From: Streptomyces silaceus
GTDB lineage: Bacteria > Actinomycetota > Actinomycetes > Streptomycetales > Streptomycetaceae
Direction of reading: 5' to 3'
Assembly: GCF_001419745.1 (NCBI RefSeq)
Contig: NZ_LIRJ01000059.1
Span: 1 to 35,745, forward strand
DNA length: 35,745 nt
Part shown: positions 1 to 8,475 of the stretch, in pieces
Layout of the letters: every line of letters begins with the position of its first letter
Numbering within the stretch: the first letter of the stretch is position 1
The notes under the pieces: generated by a model
Told to the model about the DNA's origin: nothing
What the model saw: only the letters and a program-made list of their open reading frames with translations
Database searches by the model: none
Made by a program: the position numbers and the translations under genes

Positions 1-45
1 GTGTGCTGCGGGGTGCGGCGGCCCCCGCCGCACCCCGCAGCACAC
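1..45. terminator. Perfect 45-nt palindrome at the window edge, probable terminator
   Basis: Positions 1-21 are exactly the reverse complement of 25-45, with CCC (22-24) between them. A GC-rich perfect stem without a U-tract is the usual form of Streptomyces terminators. It probably ends a gene to the left of the window. Whether it also acts on transcription from the right cannot be seen. Confidence 0.6.
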
Positions 46-211
46 GCCGTCGATCCAGCCCGCTCATCGGTGTCCTCCTCGTCCTTCCTCCACTGGTCAT
101 CCGCACGAGAGACTGCCGGGCAACAACGGTGCGCCGCTTGTACGTTCTTGCTCATCGCGCATCACCGAGGGCAAGGCGGCGAACCAGTCACTCGGCCCGG
201 AGGGGGCGGAC

Positions 212-1030
212 ATGCCGGTGGACCGCCGGACCCTGCTGCGCACCGACGACCTCCTCCTGGCCGACGTCCTGTGCGGCGGCGCGCCGCGCGGCTGGACACC
301 GGTCCGCCCCGCGACGGTCTTCGGCCTGGTGATGGTGCGTCGCGGCCTGGTGCGCGGGCGGGTCCAGGGGGTGGAGCAGGTCCTCGACCCGGCCAGCGTG
401 TACGTGGAACGCCTCGGCGGAGAGCAGCAGTTCGCGCATCCGTGCGGGGACGACGTCTACACGGAGATCGTGCTGTCCGAGCCGCGGGTCGCCGCTCTGC
501 TGGGCGGTGACCCGGCCGTCCCCGAGGGGCTGGTGTTCACCACGCCCGAACTCGCCCTGTCCCACCGCCTGTTGCTCGCCCGCGCGCGGACGGGGGCCGA
601 CGCCTTCGAGCTGTCCGAACGCACCACCGCGGTCGCCGCCCGCATCCTCGCCCAGCTGGCCCCGTCCCGCGTCGCGAGCGGTCTCCCCCGGGCGGCCAAG
701 GCCCGGCGGCTGGTCGACGACGCCCGCGCCGCGCTCGGTACCGGTACCGGTACCACCCAGAGCCTCGACTCCCTCGCGCTCGCCGTCGGCTGCTCGCCGC
801 ACCACCTCAGCCGCGTCTTCCGTACGGAGACCGGCACGACCCTCACCCGCTACCGCAACCGGCTCCGCCTCGCCCGCGCCCTGGACCGCCTCGCCGAGGG
901 CGAACGCGACCTGGCCCGCCTCGCCCACGACCTGGGCTTCAGCGACCAGTCCCACCTGACCCACACTCTCCGCCACGCGACCGGCCACCCTCCGGGGCGC
1001 CTGCGCGCGCTGCTGCGGGACCCGCGCTAG
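212..1030 (+). CDS. AraC-family transcriptional regulator
   Basis: A 272-residue protein. The C-terminal ~95 residues hold the double helix-turn-helix of the AraC/XylS family: an LALAVGCSPHHLSRVFRTETG first motif, then LAHDLGFSDQSHLTHTLRHATGHPPGRLR with the expected spacing. The N-terminal half (about residues 1-150) is a probable ligand-sensing domain without clear identity, so the effector is unknown. The ATG at 212 is preceded by a strong Shine-Dalgarno (GGAGGGGG, 199-206). The linker just before the HTH is encoded by three tandem GGTACC units near 737-756, giving a Gly-Thr repeat. The gene reads toward the downstream lipase; whether it controls it is not shown. Upstream 46-211 shows no other gene. 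Confidence 0.88.
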   Translation: MPVDRRTLLRTDDLLLADVLCGGAPRGWTPVRPATVFGLVMVRRGLVRGRVQGVEQVLDPASVYVERLGGEQQFAHPCGDDVYTEIVLSEPRVAALLGGDPAVPEGLVFTTPELALSHRLLLARARTGADAFELSERTTAVAARILAQLAPSRVASGLPRAAKARRLVDDARAALGTGTGTTQSLDSLALAVGCSPHHLSRVFRTETGTTLTRYRNRLRLARALDRLAEGERDLARLAHDLGFSDQSHLTHTLRHATGHPPGRLRALLRDPR

Positions 1031-1137
1031 TTGCCGCCCCACCACCTCTGTTCTTCTGCCGCCTCCGCCCTCACAATCACCTCCGTACCCGCGCGAAACC
1101 CCAGTGTCGTAGCGCCGTGCCGGATGAGGTGACCGCC

Positions 1138-1848
1138 GTGTCGATGGCCGCAACAACCCGTGCCCGTGTGGGCGCGCGACTGCTCGTGTCCCTGCTCGTG
1201 GCGGCGATGACGACGCTCGTCGCGCCCACCCCGTCGGCCGCGGCCCCACGCGCCGCGCACACCCCGGTCGTCTTCGTGCACGGCTACAACGCCGACCCGG
1301 GCGTGTGGGGTTCGCTGCGCGCGGACATGAAGGCCGCCGGCTACACCGACGACGAGCTCTTCTCCTGGGGCTACGACACCGACGAGTCGGTGAACGAGAC
1401 GCTCTCCGGACAGCTCGCCACGTACGTCGCCGAGGTACGCGCCCGCACCGGCGCGGACCGCGTCGATCTGGTGGCGCACTCCTTCGGCAGCCTGGTCACG
1501 CGCTGGTACGTGAAGTTCGGCGGTGGCGCGCCCTTCGTCTCGCACTTGGCCTCTATCGCCGGGCCCAACCACGGCACCGCGACGGCCTGGGCGTGTGCGG
1601 CCTGGTCCCAGGGGTGCCGTGACATGACACCCGGCTCGTACGTCGCCAAGCAGCTGGCCGCGGGCGACGAGACGCCGGGCTCGGTGTCCTACGCGACGTG
1701 GTGGTCGAACTGCGACGAGGTCATCAACCCGGACAACAGCGTCCCGCTCACCGGCGCGACGAACCATCCGGCGGGCTGTGTCGCCCACAACGACCTGCTG
1801 ACGGACGACGGAGTGTCCCGGGGAGTGCGGAGCTTCCTGGCCTCATGA
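1138..1848 (+). CDS. Secreted lipase/esterase of the alpha/beta-hydrolase fold
   Basis: About 236 residues. After a short basic start comes a hydrophobic stretch (LLVSLLVAAMTTLVAP) ending in SAAAP-type residues, a typical Sec signal peptide. The mature part has VVFVHGYNADPGVW (HG oxyanion region), the nucleophile elbow AHSFGS, and a late conserved His in CVAHNDLL. Four Cys in the C-terminal half suggest disulfides, as in secreted Streptomyces lipases. The GTG at 1138 has GAGG 8 nt upstream; a GTG at 1117 in the same frame is possible but lacks a good ribosome binding site. The stop overlaps the stop of the convergent methyltransferase by 6 nt. The natural substrate is not determinable from sequence. 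Confidence 0.85.
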   Translation: MSMAATTRARVGARLLVSLLVAAMTTLVAPTPSAAAPRAAHTPVVFVHGYNADPGVWGSLRADMKAAGYTDDELFSWGYDTDESVNETLSGQLATYVAEVRARTGADRVDLVAHSFGSLVTRWYVKFGGGAPFVSHLASIAGPNHGTATAWACAAWSQGCRDMTPGSYVAKQLAAGDETPGSVSYATWWSNCDEVINPDNSVPLTGATNHPAGCVAHNDLLTDDGVSRGVRSFLAS

Positions 1849-2292
1849 CCCGCTCGCCCGCCCGACCGTCTCCCGGGCCAGCTCGCGCAGTGGGTCTCCC
1901 CCGTCGACGAACACACGTCCTGTCGGCGTGAGAGCGGCGGCGAGACGGGCCAGGACGCGGCGGCCCGCTTCCGGGTGCCGGCCGTCGAGCGCGCCGACCC
2001 GGAACGCGAAGACGAGGTCGAAGGGGCCCTCGCCGGGCTCGGGGACGAAGTCCTCGGCGGCGCACTGCCGCACGGTCAGCCGCCCGGACGCGATCTCCGC
2101 CGCGCAGGTCCGGCACGCCTGCTCCACTGCCGTGGCGGACCGGTCGATCGCCAGGACGTGCCCGGTGACCAGCCGCGCGGCGACGGCCCGCGCGGCGGCT
2201 CCGGGACCGCACCCGATCTCCAGGACCCGCAGGTGCGGCTCCAACGGCAGGGCGTCGACGGCTGCGGCGAGGCGCGGTGAGAGCGGTGCCAT
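1843..2292 (-). CDS. Small class I SAM-dependent methyltransferase
   Basis: A 149-residue protein starting MAPLSPRL. Motif I is LEIGCGPGAAARA; VLAIDRSATAVEQA is the acidic-residue motif II that binds the SAM ribose, and a GPFDLVFAFRVGALDG motif follows. At under 150 residues it is short for the family and is mostly the Rossmann core, without a substrate cap. The frame stays open upstream of 2292, but that part is arginine/serine-rich shadow of the glutaminase region, so the ATG at 2292 is chosen. It is convergent with the lipase and downstream of glutaminase on the same strand. The substrate is unknown. Confidence 0.78.
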   Translation of the reverse strand: MAPLSPRLAAAVDALPLEPHLRVLEIGCGPGAAARAVAARLVTGHVLAIDRSATAVEQACRTCAAEIASGRLTVRQCAAEDFVPEPGEGPFDLVFAFRVGALDGRHPEAGRRVLARLAAALTPTGRVFVDGGDPLRELARETVGRASGS

Positions 2293-2356
2293 GGGCCGAC
2301 GAGAGGCGCCCCGCCCAGGCGTCCGGGAGGCGACGACACGGGGAGCGGCGCGCGCC

Positions 2357-3274
2357 TCAGAAGATCGAGAGGCCCGTGTGCGTCGTGAAGCGGTCCAGCG
2401 CCGCGACGCCCGCCACCGAGTTGCCGCGCTGGTCGAGGCCGGGGCTCCAGACGCAGATCGTGCAGTGGCCGGGGACGACCGCGATGATGCCGCCACCCAC
2501 GCCGCTCTTGCCGGGCAGCCCCACGCGGTGGGCGAAGTCGCCGGCCGCGTCGTAGGTTCCGCACGTCAGCATCACCGCGTTGACCTGCTTGGCGCGGCTG
2601 CGGGTGAGCAGCGTGGAGCCGTCGGCCCGTATCCCGTGGCGGGCCAGGAACCCGGCGGCCAGCGCGAGATCGGCGCAGGACGCGGCGACGGAGCACTGAC
2701 GGATGTACTGGTCAAGGAGTTCGGGCACCGGGTTGGAGATGTTGCCGTACGACGCCATGAAGTGGGCGAGCGCGGCGTTCCGGTCACCGTGGGCGGCCTC
2801 GGAGGCGGCGATCTCCTGGTCGAAGGTGAGGCCCGGATTGCCGGACTCGGCGCGCAGGAAGTCGCGCAGCGCCCCGGAGGCGTCGCCGGTCAGGGTGTGG
2901 AGCCGGTCGGTGACGACGAGCGCGCCGGCGTTGATGAACGGATTGCGCGGGATGCCGTGCTCGTACTCCAGCTGCACCAGGGAGTTGAAGGGGTTGCCCG
3001 AGGGCTCGCGGCCCACGTGCTCCCAGAGTTCGTCGTCCTCCAGGGAGAGCGCGAGGGCGAGCGTGAAGACCTTGGTGATGGACTGGGTGGAGAAGGGGTG
3101 CTGCCAGTCGCCGACGCCGTACACCGTGCCGTCGAGTTCCGCGACGGCCATCGCGAAGCGGTTCGGGTCCGCGGAGGCGAGTGCGGGGATGTAGTCGGCG
3201 GGGCGGCCGCGCCCCGGCGTGGCCGCGATCTCGGTGGCGATGCGGTCCAGGACCGGCTGGAAGGTGGTGGACAC
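2357..3274 (-). CDS. glsA: Glutaminase (serine-dependent beta-lactamase-like fold)
   Basis: A 305-residue protein of usual length for bacterial glutaminase A, which hydrolyses L-glutamine to glutamate and ammonia. The family landmarks are present in order: YIPALASADPNRFA, the catalytic Ser-x-x-Lys in FSTQSITKVF, the EPSGNPFNSLVQLE and NPFINAGA substrate-binding segments, an ASYGNISNPVPELLDQY stretch, and GLPGKSGVGGGI near the C-terminus. The GTG at 3274 (VSTTFQPV) fits the family N-terminus. The frame extends upstream to 3505, but that part has no family similarity. The upstream 3275-3417 region separates it from a divergent membrane protein and probably holds its promoter. Confidence 0.92.
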   Translation of the reverse strand: MSTTFQPVLDRIATEIAATPGRGRPADYIPALASADPNRFAMAVAELDGTVYGVGDWQHPFSTQSITKVFTLALALSLEDDELWEHVGREPSGNPFNSLVQLEYEHGIPRNPFINAGALVVTDRLHTLTGDASGALRDFLRAESGNPGLTFDQEIAASEAAHGDRNAALAHFMASYGNISNPVPELLDQYIRQCSVAASCADLALAAGFLARHGIRADGSTLLTRSRAKQVNAVMLTCGTYDAAGDFAHRVGLPGKSGVGGGIIAVVPGHCTICVWSPGLDQRGNSVAGVAALDRFTTHTGLSIF

Positions 3275-3417
3275 GCTGACTCGCTTTGACTTCGTACGGT
3301 GATGCTTGTGCCACACCCTAACGCCCTGTCGGAGCGGCTCGGCGGCACCGGGGAACGGCGTCGCTCCCGTGTCCGCCGTCAGCCCCGTGTCAGCGACCTC
3401 GGGGACCCTGAGCTGCG

Positions 3418-4161
3418 ATGACACGACAGCGATTCGTAAGATCGGGGAGAGAGTACGCGGACATCCCGACCCAGGACGGCCGCCGGTACGCGAGCGCCTT
3501 GCCAACAGCGGGGACGCCGTACCGACTCCTGCCCTCCTGCCACCGCCGTCCGGGTCTCCCGGCGGCCCCGTACCGGAACACCTCTGTCTTGAGCACCGAC
3601 GAAGCCATCGAGGCGCCGCTGGCGCCTGTCCGCACCCGCCCGCGCCCCCGGCCCCGGGCCCGGGTCCTCAGCCGTCTCGCGGGGAGTGCGCCCGCTCCGC
3701 CGCGGCCGAGCACGATCCTGCACAACGCCGGTGTCGCCACCGCCGTGCTGCTGGCTCTCGTCGCCATCGGCTCACTGATCCACGAGCCCGTCCTGATACC
3801 GCCGCTGGCCGCGTCCGCCGCGATCATCTACGGCGTGCCCCAGCTCCCGCTGGCCCAGCCGCGCAGCGTGATCGCGGGTCACCTGCTGTGCGCCGCCGTC
3901 GGATTCGGCGTCCTCGCCGCCCTGGGCAGTTCGTCCTGGGCGGCCGCGCTGGCCGCCGGGATCGGGCTGGCCGTGATGACCGTCGCGCGCACCGCGCACT
4001 CGCCGGCGGCGGCGACATCCGTCGTCATCGTGCTGCACTCGCCCGATCCCGCGACGTTCGTCCCTCTGCTCGTGGGGTCCGCGGCCCTGCTGGTCCTCGG
4101 CGGCTGCGCCTCCGCGTACGCGCGGCGGGGCGCGGCGCGTTATCCCGTGTACTGGTGGTGA
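3418..4161 (+). CDS. HPP-family integral membrane protein
   Basis: Up to 247 residues. The C-terminal ~150 residues contain four to five hydrophobic segments and the HPP-family signature region LIPPLAASAAIIYGVPQLPLAQPRSV, followed by IAGHLLCAAVGFGVLAA. The first ~95 residues are Arg/Pro-rich and low complexity, so the true start may be downstream, for example the in-frame TTG at 3589 (LSTDEAIEAP). The HPP family has been linked to nitrite transport in plants and cyanobacteria; in actinobacteria its function is not settled. It is divergent from glutaminase. No obvious Shine-Dalgarno fixes the start. Confidence 0.72.
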   Translation: MTRQRFVRSGREYADIPTQDGRRYASALPTAGTPYRLLPSCHRRPGLPAAPYRNTSVLSTDEAIEAPLAPVRTRPRPRPRARVLSRLAGSAPAPPRPSTILHNAGVATAVLLALVAIGSLIHEPVLIPPLAASAAIIYGVPQLPLAQPRSVIAGHLLCAAVGFGVLAALGSSSWAAALAAGIGLAVMTVARTAHSPAAATSVVIVLHSPDPATFVPLLVGSAALLVLGGCASAYARRGAARYPVYWW

Positions 4162-4257
4162 GGCATCCCGTCCACCGGTGGTGAGGCGCCGCCTCGGGCG
4201 CGGGGCAGGAGGACGGAACCAGCAGACCCGTCCGCACAGAGATGCGATCATTCGATC

Positions 4258-4551
4258 ATGACGACACGACGGCGCAGCCAGGCCGAGCGGGACGAGATCA
4301 CGGTGGAGATCGGATACGCGCTCTTCAGCGCCTCCTTCCTTGCCCTGGTCGTCTTCGGAGCGGTCGCCGGGCCCGTCGCCGTGTGGTCCCTGCCGCCCGC
4401 CGTCGACAAGGTGCTGCTCGTGGCGGGAGCCTCGCTGGCCGGGGTTCTCGCGGTAGTCCGTGTCGTGCACGTGCTCTGGCGATTCACGGGACGGCAGCGG
4501 CGCGAGTCCTTCGCGGCTCCCGGCGAGCTGCCGGGCAGGCCTGCCCGCTGA
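4258..4551 (+). CDS. Small two-TM membrane protein (DUF6332-like)
   Basis: A 97-residue protein. A charged N-terminus with RSQAERDEITVEIGYAL leads into two hydrophobic segments (about residues 20-45 and 51-71), then a basic Arg-rich tail. The N-terminal pattern resembles a small membrane family common in Streptomyces that I associate with DUF6332; this assignment is from memory. Codon use is normal for the window, which supports real coding despite the short length. It lies between the HPP and LtrA-like membrane proteins on the same strand. No function is known. Confidence 0.7.
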   Translation: MTTRRRSQAERDEITVEIGYALFSASFLALVVFGAVAGPVAVWSLPPAVDKVLLVAGASLAGVLAVVRVVHVLWRFTGRQRRESFAAPGELPGRPAR

Positions 4552-4642
4552 CGCCTCCCCCGCGCACCGCGCGGGCTGCGAGCCGGCCCGATGTGGGTGA
4601 ACCTGAAGAGGTTCCCTGCTGATCGGGAGAAGGGCCGGCGCG

Positions 4643-5857
4643 GTGATGGACGAAGTCCCTGGCAACGAGGTGGGGCACGGTCATCGGGCGGGCGTGCTGG
4701 CGCGGATGCGGGCACGGCGGCGGGACGAGGAGCATCGGGCGGCCACTCCGCTGGAGCTCTTCTTCGACCTGTGTTTCGTCGTGGCGGTCGCCCAGGCGGG
4801 TGCGCGGCTGGTGCACGCCGTGGCCGAGGGCGACCCGGGGCACGGGGTCGCGGGCTATCTGCTCGTGTTCTTCGCGATCTGGTGGGCCTGGGTGAACTTC
4901 ACCTGGTTCGCCTCCGCGTACGACTGCGACGACGTGCCGTACCGGCTGGCCACGCTGGTCCAGATCGCCGGTGTGCTGGTGCTCGCCGCCGGGGTCCCGC
5001 GCGCGTTCGACCAGGCCGACTACACGGTCGCGATCATCGGCTACCTGATCATGCGCGTGGCGCTCACGCTCCAGTGGCTGCGGGCGGCCCGCGGGGAGAC
5101 CGGCGCCGCGCGGCAGGCGGCGCTGCGGTACGCGGCCGGCCTCGTCGTCGTGCAGATCGGCTGGGTGGTGCTGCTCCTCCTGCCGGACGCCGCCTGGAAG
5201 TGGGGCCTCGTGCCGCTCGTCCTCGCCGAGCTGGCGGTGCCCGCCTTCGCGGAGCGGGTGCACGAGACGCCCTGGCACCCGCACCACATCGCCGAGCGGT
5301 ACGGACTGTTCACGATCATCATGCTCGGGGAGACCATCGCCGCCGCCACCGTGGCGGTCCAGTCGGCCCTGGACGAGTCCGCGGTCCTCGACGAACTCCT
5401 GCCGATCGCGGCCGGCGGGCTGCTCATCGTCTTCGCGGCGTTCTGGATCTACTTCGCCACCCCGATCCACGAGTACCTGGCCTCGGACCGGCAGGCGTTC
5501 CTGTGGGGGTACGGCCACTACGTGATCTTCGGCTCGGCGGCGGCGATCGGCGCGGGCATCGAGGTCGCCGTCGAACAGGTCACCCACCACGCCCACATCT
5601 CGACGCTCGCCGCGTCCTTCGCGGTGACCGCGCCCAGCGCGCTCTACATGATCACGGTGTGGCTGGTGCACACCCGTCACTTCAAGCGCGGCACCGCGCA
5701 GCACCTCGTGCTGCCAGCCGGCGCCGCGCTGATCCTGGCGGCCACGTTCGCGGGCCACTGGGCGGTCCCGCTGGCGGGACTCGCGGCGGCGTGCACCGTG
5801 GGTGTCGGGGTGTACCTGGTGTCGCGGAGTACGCGGGAGGAGTCGTACGGACGGTGA
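4643..5857 (+). CDS. Low-temperature-requirement A (LtrA) family membrane protein
   Basis: A 404-residue polytopic membrane protein of usual family length. The diagnostic N-terminal motif TPLELFFDLCFVVAVAQAG (residues 36-54) and the central HHIAERYGLFTIIMLGETI motif are both present, with roughly ten hydrophobic segments across the protein. LtrA was named from a Listeria mutant defective at low temperature; the biochemical role is unknown. The start is the first of two adjacent ATGs at 4643, with GGGAGAAGG (4625-4633) about 9 nt upstream. It is a stand-alone unit followed by a convergent tiny membrane protein gene. Confidence 0.88.
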   Translation: MMDEVPGNEVGHGHRAGVLARMRARRRDEEHRAATPLELFFDLCFVVAVAQAGARLVHAVAEGDPGHGVAGYLLVFFAIWWAWVNFTWFASAYDCDDVPYRLATLVQIAGVLVLAAGVPRAFDQADYTVAIIGYLIMRVALTLQWLRAARGETGAARQAALRYAAGLVVVQIGWVVLLLLPDAAWKWGLVPLVLAELAVPAFAERVHETPWHPHHIAERYGLFTIIMLGETIAAATVAVQSALDESAVLDELLPIAAGGLLIVFAAFWIYFATPIHEYLASDRQAFLWGYGHYVIFGSAAAIGAGIEVAVEQVTHHAHISTLAASFAVTAPSALYMITVWLVHTRHFKRGTAQHLVLPAGAALILAATFAGHWAVPLAGLAAACTVGVGVYLVSRSTREESYGR

Positions 5858-5916
5858 CCGCCCGTCTTCGCACGGCCTCGAATCCTTCGGTCGACGGTGC
5901 GCCCGCGACGGCCCGT

Positions 5917-6096
5917 TCACCCGATGAGTCCGCGCAACGTCGGCACGCTCACCGCTCCTGCGGTGAGCCCCGCGAGGACCGCGCCCGCCGCCGTAGCGCC
6001 CGAGAGGAACGTGAGTCCTCCGACGACGAGGCCGATGACCACGGCCATCAGGAGTACGACGGCGCTGTGCACCGTCAAGAAGGGGCCTGAACTCAC
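5917..6096 (-). CDS. Tiny hydrophobic membrane protein, 59 aa
   Basis: The minus strand from the GTG at 6096 encodes 59 residues: a short polar start (VSSGPFLTVH), then two hydrophobic segments (about residues 11-31 and 36-50) separated by a Ser-Gly-Ala turn, ending TLRGLIG before TGA. GGAG sits 6-9 nt upstream of the start. Codons are strongly G/C-ending in this frame, as expected for a real gene. It is convergent with the LtrA-like gene. No family recognised; small Gly/Ala/Val-rich membrane proteins of this kind are common in Streptomyces. Confidence 0.66.
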   Translation of the reverse strand: MSSGPFLTVHSAVVLLMAVVIGLVVGGLTFLSGATAAGAVLAGLTAGAVSVPTLRGLIG

Positions 6097-6122
6097 GTGA
6101 CTCTTCTCCTGGTTGTCTCGAC

Positions 6123-6144
6123 GTCGCTTCGAGGTCGCTTCGAG
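6123..6144. repeat. Exact 11-bp tandem direct repeat in an intergenic region
   Basis: GTCGCTTCGAG occurs twice head to tail (6123-6133, 6134-6144) between the tiny membrane protein gene and the sigma-like gene. An 11-bp period places both copies on the same face of the helix, as in activator sites such as SARP boxes. It could regulate either divergent gene; binding is inference only. Confidence 0.45.
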
Positions 6145-6353
6145 GGTCGTGATGCCCCGCTCATACGTCGTCGGCGGCCGCCCACCCCACGGCCCACGCC
6201 CCTATCCCAGCCGCCCGCTCCGGTCGCGAAGAAATCCGGAATCCACCCGTGGGGTCCCCGTGCGCGCCGAACGTACAAGGGGACATGCGCGCGAGCGAGA
6301 GCGCCGGAACCGGGCGCCGCCGGACATCGGGATCGCGCGCGGAGGGGACGGCC

Positions 6354-7214
6354 ATGCGGGGTGAGGATGAGACCACGGGCGGGGCGTCCGCGGCCGCGCA
6401 CACCTCACGACCACCCCGCTCCGAACCCGGTGAACGGCACGCGGCCCAGCTCGGCGCGCCCGTCTCGTCGGGGGCGCTGGACGCGATGGACGCCCGGCAC
6501 GGTCGGGAAGCCCGGCGTTTCCAGGAAGACGTCGAACGGTGCGCAGCCGACCAGGAGTTGGTACGTGTGCTGCGCGCGGACGGCTTCACCGGGCCCCGTT
6601 ACGCACGCTTCGAGGAGGAACTCGCCCGATACGGCATCTCCGTGCTGCGCGGCTGGCTGCACTCCGGATTCGTGTTCACGCTCGTCGCCGCCCGGGGATT
6701 CGGCCTCAGCCCACGGGAGGGGGAGCTGGCGGAACTGGCCCGGGACAGTGACCTGCGGGAGGAGCTGGCGTCGATGACCGTGGCCCGCACCCTGCCCCGC
6801 TTCCGCCGCCAGGCGCTGGTGGAGGGCGGCTGGCGTCCCGACGGGGGCGCCGGGATCGCCACGTACTTCATGGGCGCGTGCGCGTACGAATTCCCCAACG
6901 AGTACCGGCGTCACCGGGGCGACGAGGAGCGGTGGCGCCGCGGCATGGACCGGGCCGAGGCCACGGCCGAGCCGGTCGCGGTGGCCGGCGTCGCTGCCGA
7001 GGTCCTCGGCAGGCTGCGGGTCCTGGAGGACCTCACCGACATCGACGACCCGCGCATGCGGGCGGCCGTCGCGCTGACCCTCGACGGCTATGCGCAGGAC
7101 GAGATCCGGCAGATCCTCGGCGCGCCGTCCGTACGCGCCATCGAGGGGCTGCTCTACCGGTGGCGGGCGAGAGCCAGGCGCGGCGAACGGGGAAAGGGGG
7201 AGCGTCATGGGTGA
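6354..7214 (+). CDS. Sigma-factor-like protein with a C-terminal region-4-type HTH
   Basis: A 286-residue protein. The ATG at 6354 has an excellent Shine-Dalgarno (GGAGGGG, 6341-6347). The C-terminus, LTLDGYAQDEIRQILGAPSVRAIEGLLYRWRAR, has the shape of sigma-70 region 4 (a DGYAQDEIRQILG helix-turn-helix followed by a basic recognition helix). Upstream is a long alpha-helical region with YGISVLRGWLHSGFVFTLV and GAGIATYFMGACAYEFPNEYRRHR, which resembles a divergent region 2. It overlaps the next gene by 8 nt. It could be an atypical sigma factor or a DNA-binding regulator; no known group could be assigned. The upstream 6097-6353 region holds an 11-bp tandem repeat. Confidence 0.72.
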   Translation: MRGEDETTGGASAAAHTSRPPRSEPGERHAAQLGAPVSSGALDAMDARHGREARRFQEDVERCAADQELVRVLRADGFTGPRYARFEEELARYGISVLRGWLHSGFVFTLVAARGFGLSPREGELAELARDSDLREELASMTVARTLPRFRRQALVEGGWRPDGGAGIATYFMGACAYEFPNEYRRHRGDEERWRRGMDRAEATAEPVAVAGVAAEVLGRLRVLEDLTDIDDPRMRAAVALTLDGYAQDEIRQILGAPSVRAIEGLLYRWRARARRGERGKGERHG

Positions 7215-7941
7215 CCGGGACGAGACATTCGACGCGCTGCTGGCGCGGTCGTCCCTCGGCACCGAGGGCGCCGGACGGCTGCGGGAGCGCACCCCGCCGG
7301 GCACGGCTCGCGCGGTCCGAAGGGTCGCGGAGCTGCGCGACCGCATCACACGCCAGGGGACGGGCAGGGACGAGCGCAGGGAAGCGGTGCGCGAGCTGCG
7401 CGCGCTGCTCCTGAGTCTTGGTGTCGGAGCTCAGGTCTTCGTGCCCGCTCTCACGGCCCCCGAGAATGTGACGCCGCGCCGCGAGGACGATCCGACACCG
7501 CAGCTCCCGGACGAGGCCGGCGCGGAGGCACCCGGTGCCCCCGTGCTCTGGCACGTCACCCTGACCGTGGCAGGCCCCGCGCTGGCGACGGCGGACGTCC
7601 GTCGCGCCCTGCAACGGCTCGCCGACGTCCACCCCTTCGCTCTCACGGCCCGGTACGCCGCCGACCACGCCGAGCTGCGCTACTGGGAGGAGGCACACGA
7701 TCTGCGGGGCGCGAGCGCGACGGCACTGCGGCTCTGGCAGGAGCACGGGATGTCCGCGGAACTGGCCGGATGGGCCGTCGTCGGATTCGAGATCATCGAC
7801 CGCACCACCTACCACCAGCGCACGGCCTCGGGCACCTCCGTCCATCGCCCCGAGGCCGGCGGCTACCCGAAGGAGTCCGCCGGTTCGCGCACCGGGCAGG
7901 ACATGCTGCGCGAACGCCGCGGGCGTCGGCCCGGTTCGTGA
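7207..7941 (+). CDS. Uncharacterised protein, probably coupled to the sigma-like gene
   Basis: A 244-residue protein with no recognised family. Its ATG at 7207 lies inside the end of the sigma-like gene (8-nt overlap) behind GGGGGAG, a layout typical of translational coupling. The first ~100 residues are charged and probably helical. The middle (VLWHVTLTVAGPALATADVRRALQRL) and the following RYAADHAELRYWEEAHD and GWAVVGFEIIDRTTYHQR segments suggest a small alpha/beta domain with alternating strands and helices. The C-terminus is polar and Arg-rich, probably disordered. The coupling suggests it works with, or restrains, the sigma-like protein. Confidence 0.68.
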   Translation: MGDRDETFDALLARSSLGTEGAGRLRERTPPGTARAVRRVAELRDRITRQGTGRDERREAVRELRALLLSLGVGAQVFVPALTAPENVTPRREDDPTPQLPDEAGAEAPGAPVLWHVTLTVAGPALATADVRRALQRLADVHPFALTARYAADHAELRYWEEAHDLRGASATALRLWQEHGMSAELAGWAVVGFEIIDRTTYHQRTASGTSVHRPEAGGYPKESAGSRTGQDMLRERRGRRPGS

Positions 7942-8001
7942 GGACGGCGCTGCCCGGCCGGGGCGATGGGTCACTCCCCCAGGGCGGTCAGGGCCGGGGA
8001 A

Positions 8002-8421
8002 CTACGCGTCGTCCGCCCCAAGGGAATCGAACCGTTCGAGCCGCTCCCGCAGCGTGCCCGCGAACTCCTCCGCCCGGGCCAGTTGGGTCCGCAGATTGAC
8101 CACGCGCTCCTGTGCGGCGTCCTCGAAGGCGCGTACCCGCTCCAGCAGTTGTCGGCGCTCCGCATCCGGCACGTCCTCCCCCGAGTCGAGGACGTCCGTC
8201 GCAGCGAGCAGTTCCCGCATCTCCTCCAGGGTGAAGCCCAGCGGCTTCATCCGGCGGATCACCATCAGGCGGGCCACGTCCGCCTCGGTGTAGAGGCGGA
8301 AGCCGCCCTGGGAACGGGCGGAGGGGACGACCAGTCCGCTCTCCTCGTAGTGACGGATGGTGCGCAGGGAGAGTTCGGTGCGCGCGGCGACCTCGCCGAT
8401 CTGCATGTGCTTGTCGTCCAC
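8002..8421 (-). CDS. MerR-family transcriptional regulator
   Basis: About 139 residues from the GTG at 8421 (VDDKHMQIGEVAAR). The N-terminal winged HTH is clear: MQIGEVAARTELSLRTIRHYEESGLVVPSARSQGGFRLYTEADVARLMVIRRMKPLGFTLEEM. A long coiled-coil dimerisation helix follows (about residues 75-130). There is no cysteine pair for metal binding, so the effector is unknown. The start is uncertain: the ATG at 8406 and a GTG at 8466 are alternatives. It is divergent from the SulP transporter gene, with a near-perfect MerR-type operator in between, so it very likely controls that transporter and itself. Confidence 0.88.
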   Translation of the reverse strand: MDDKHMQIGEVAARTELSLRTIRHYEESGLVVPSARSQGGFRLYTEADVARLMVIRRMKPLGFTLEEMRELLAATDVLDSGEDVPDAERRQLLERVRAFEDAAQERVVNLRTQLARAEEFAGTLRERLERFDSLGADDA

Positions 8422-8475
8422 GCCCCTGGCCTGGCCCTTCTCGTCCTCGCGGGCCGGTGTCCGCACGACCCGTCG

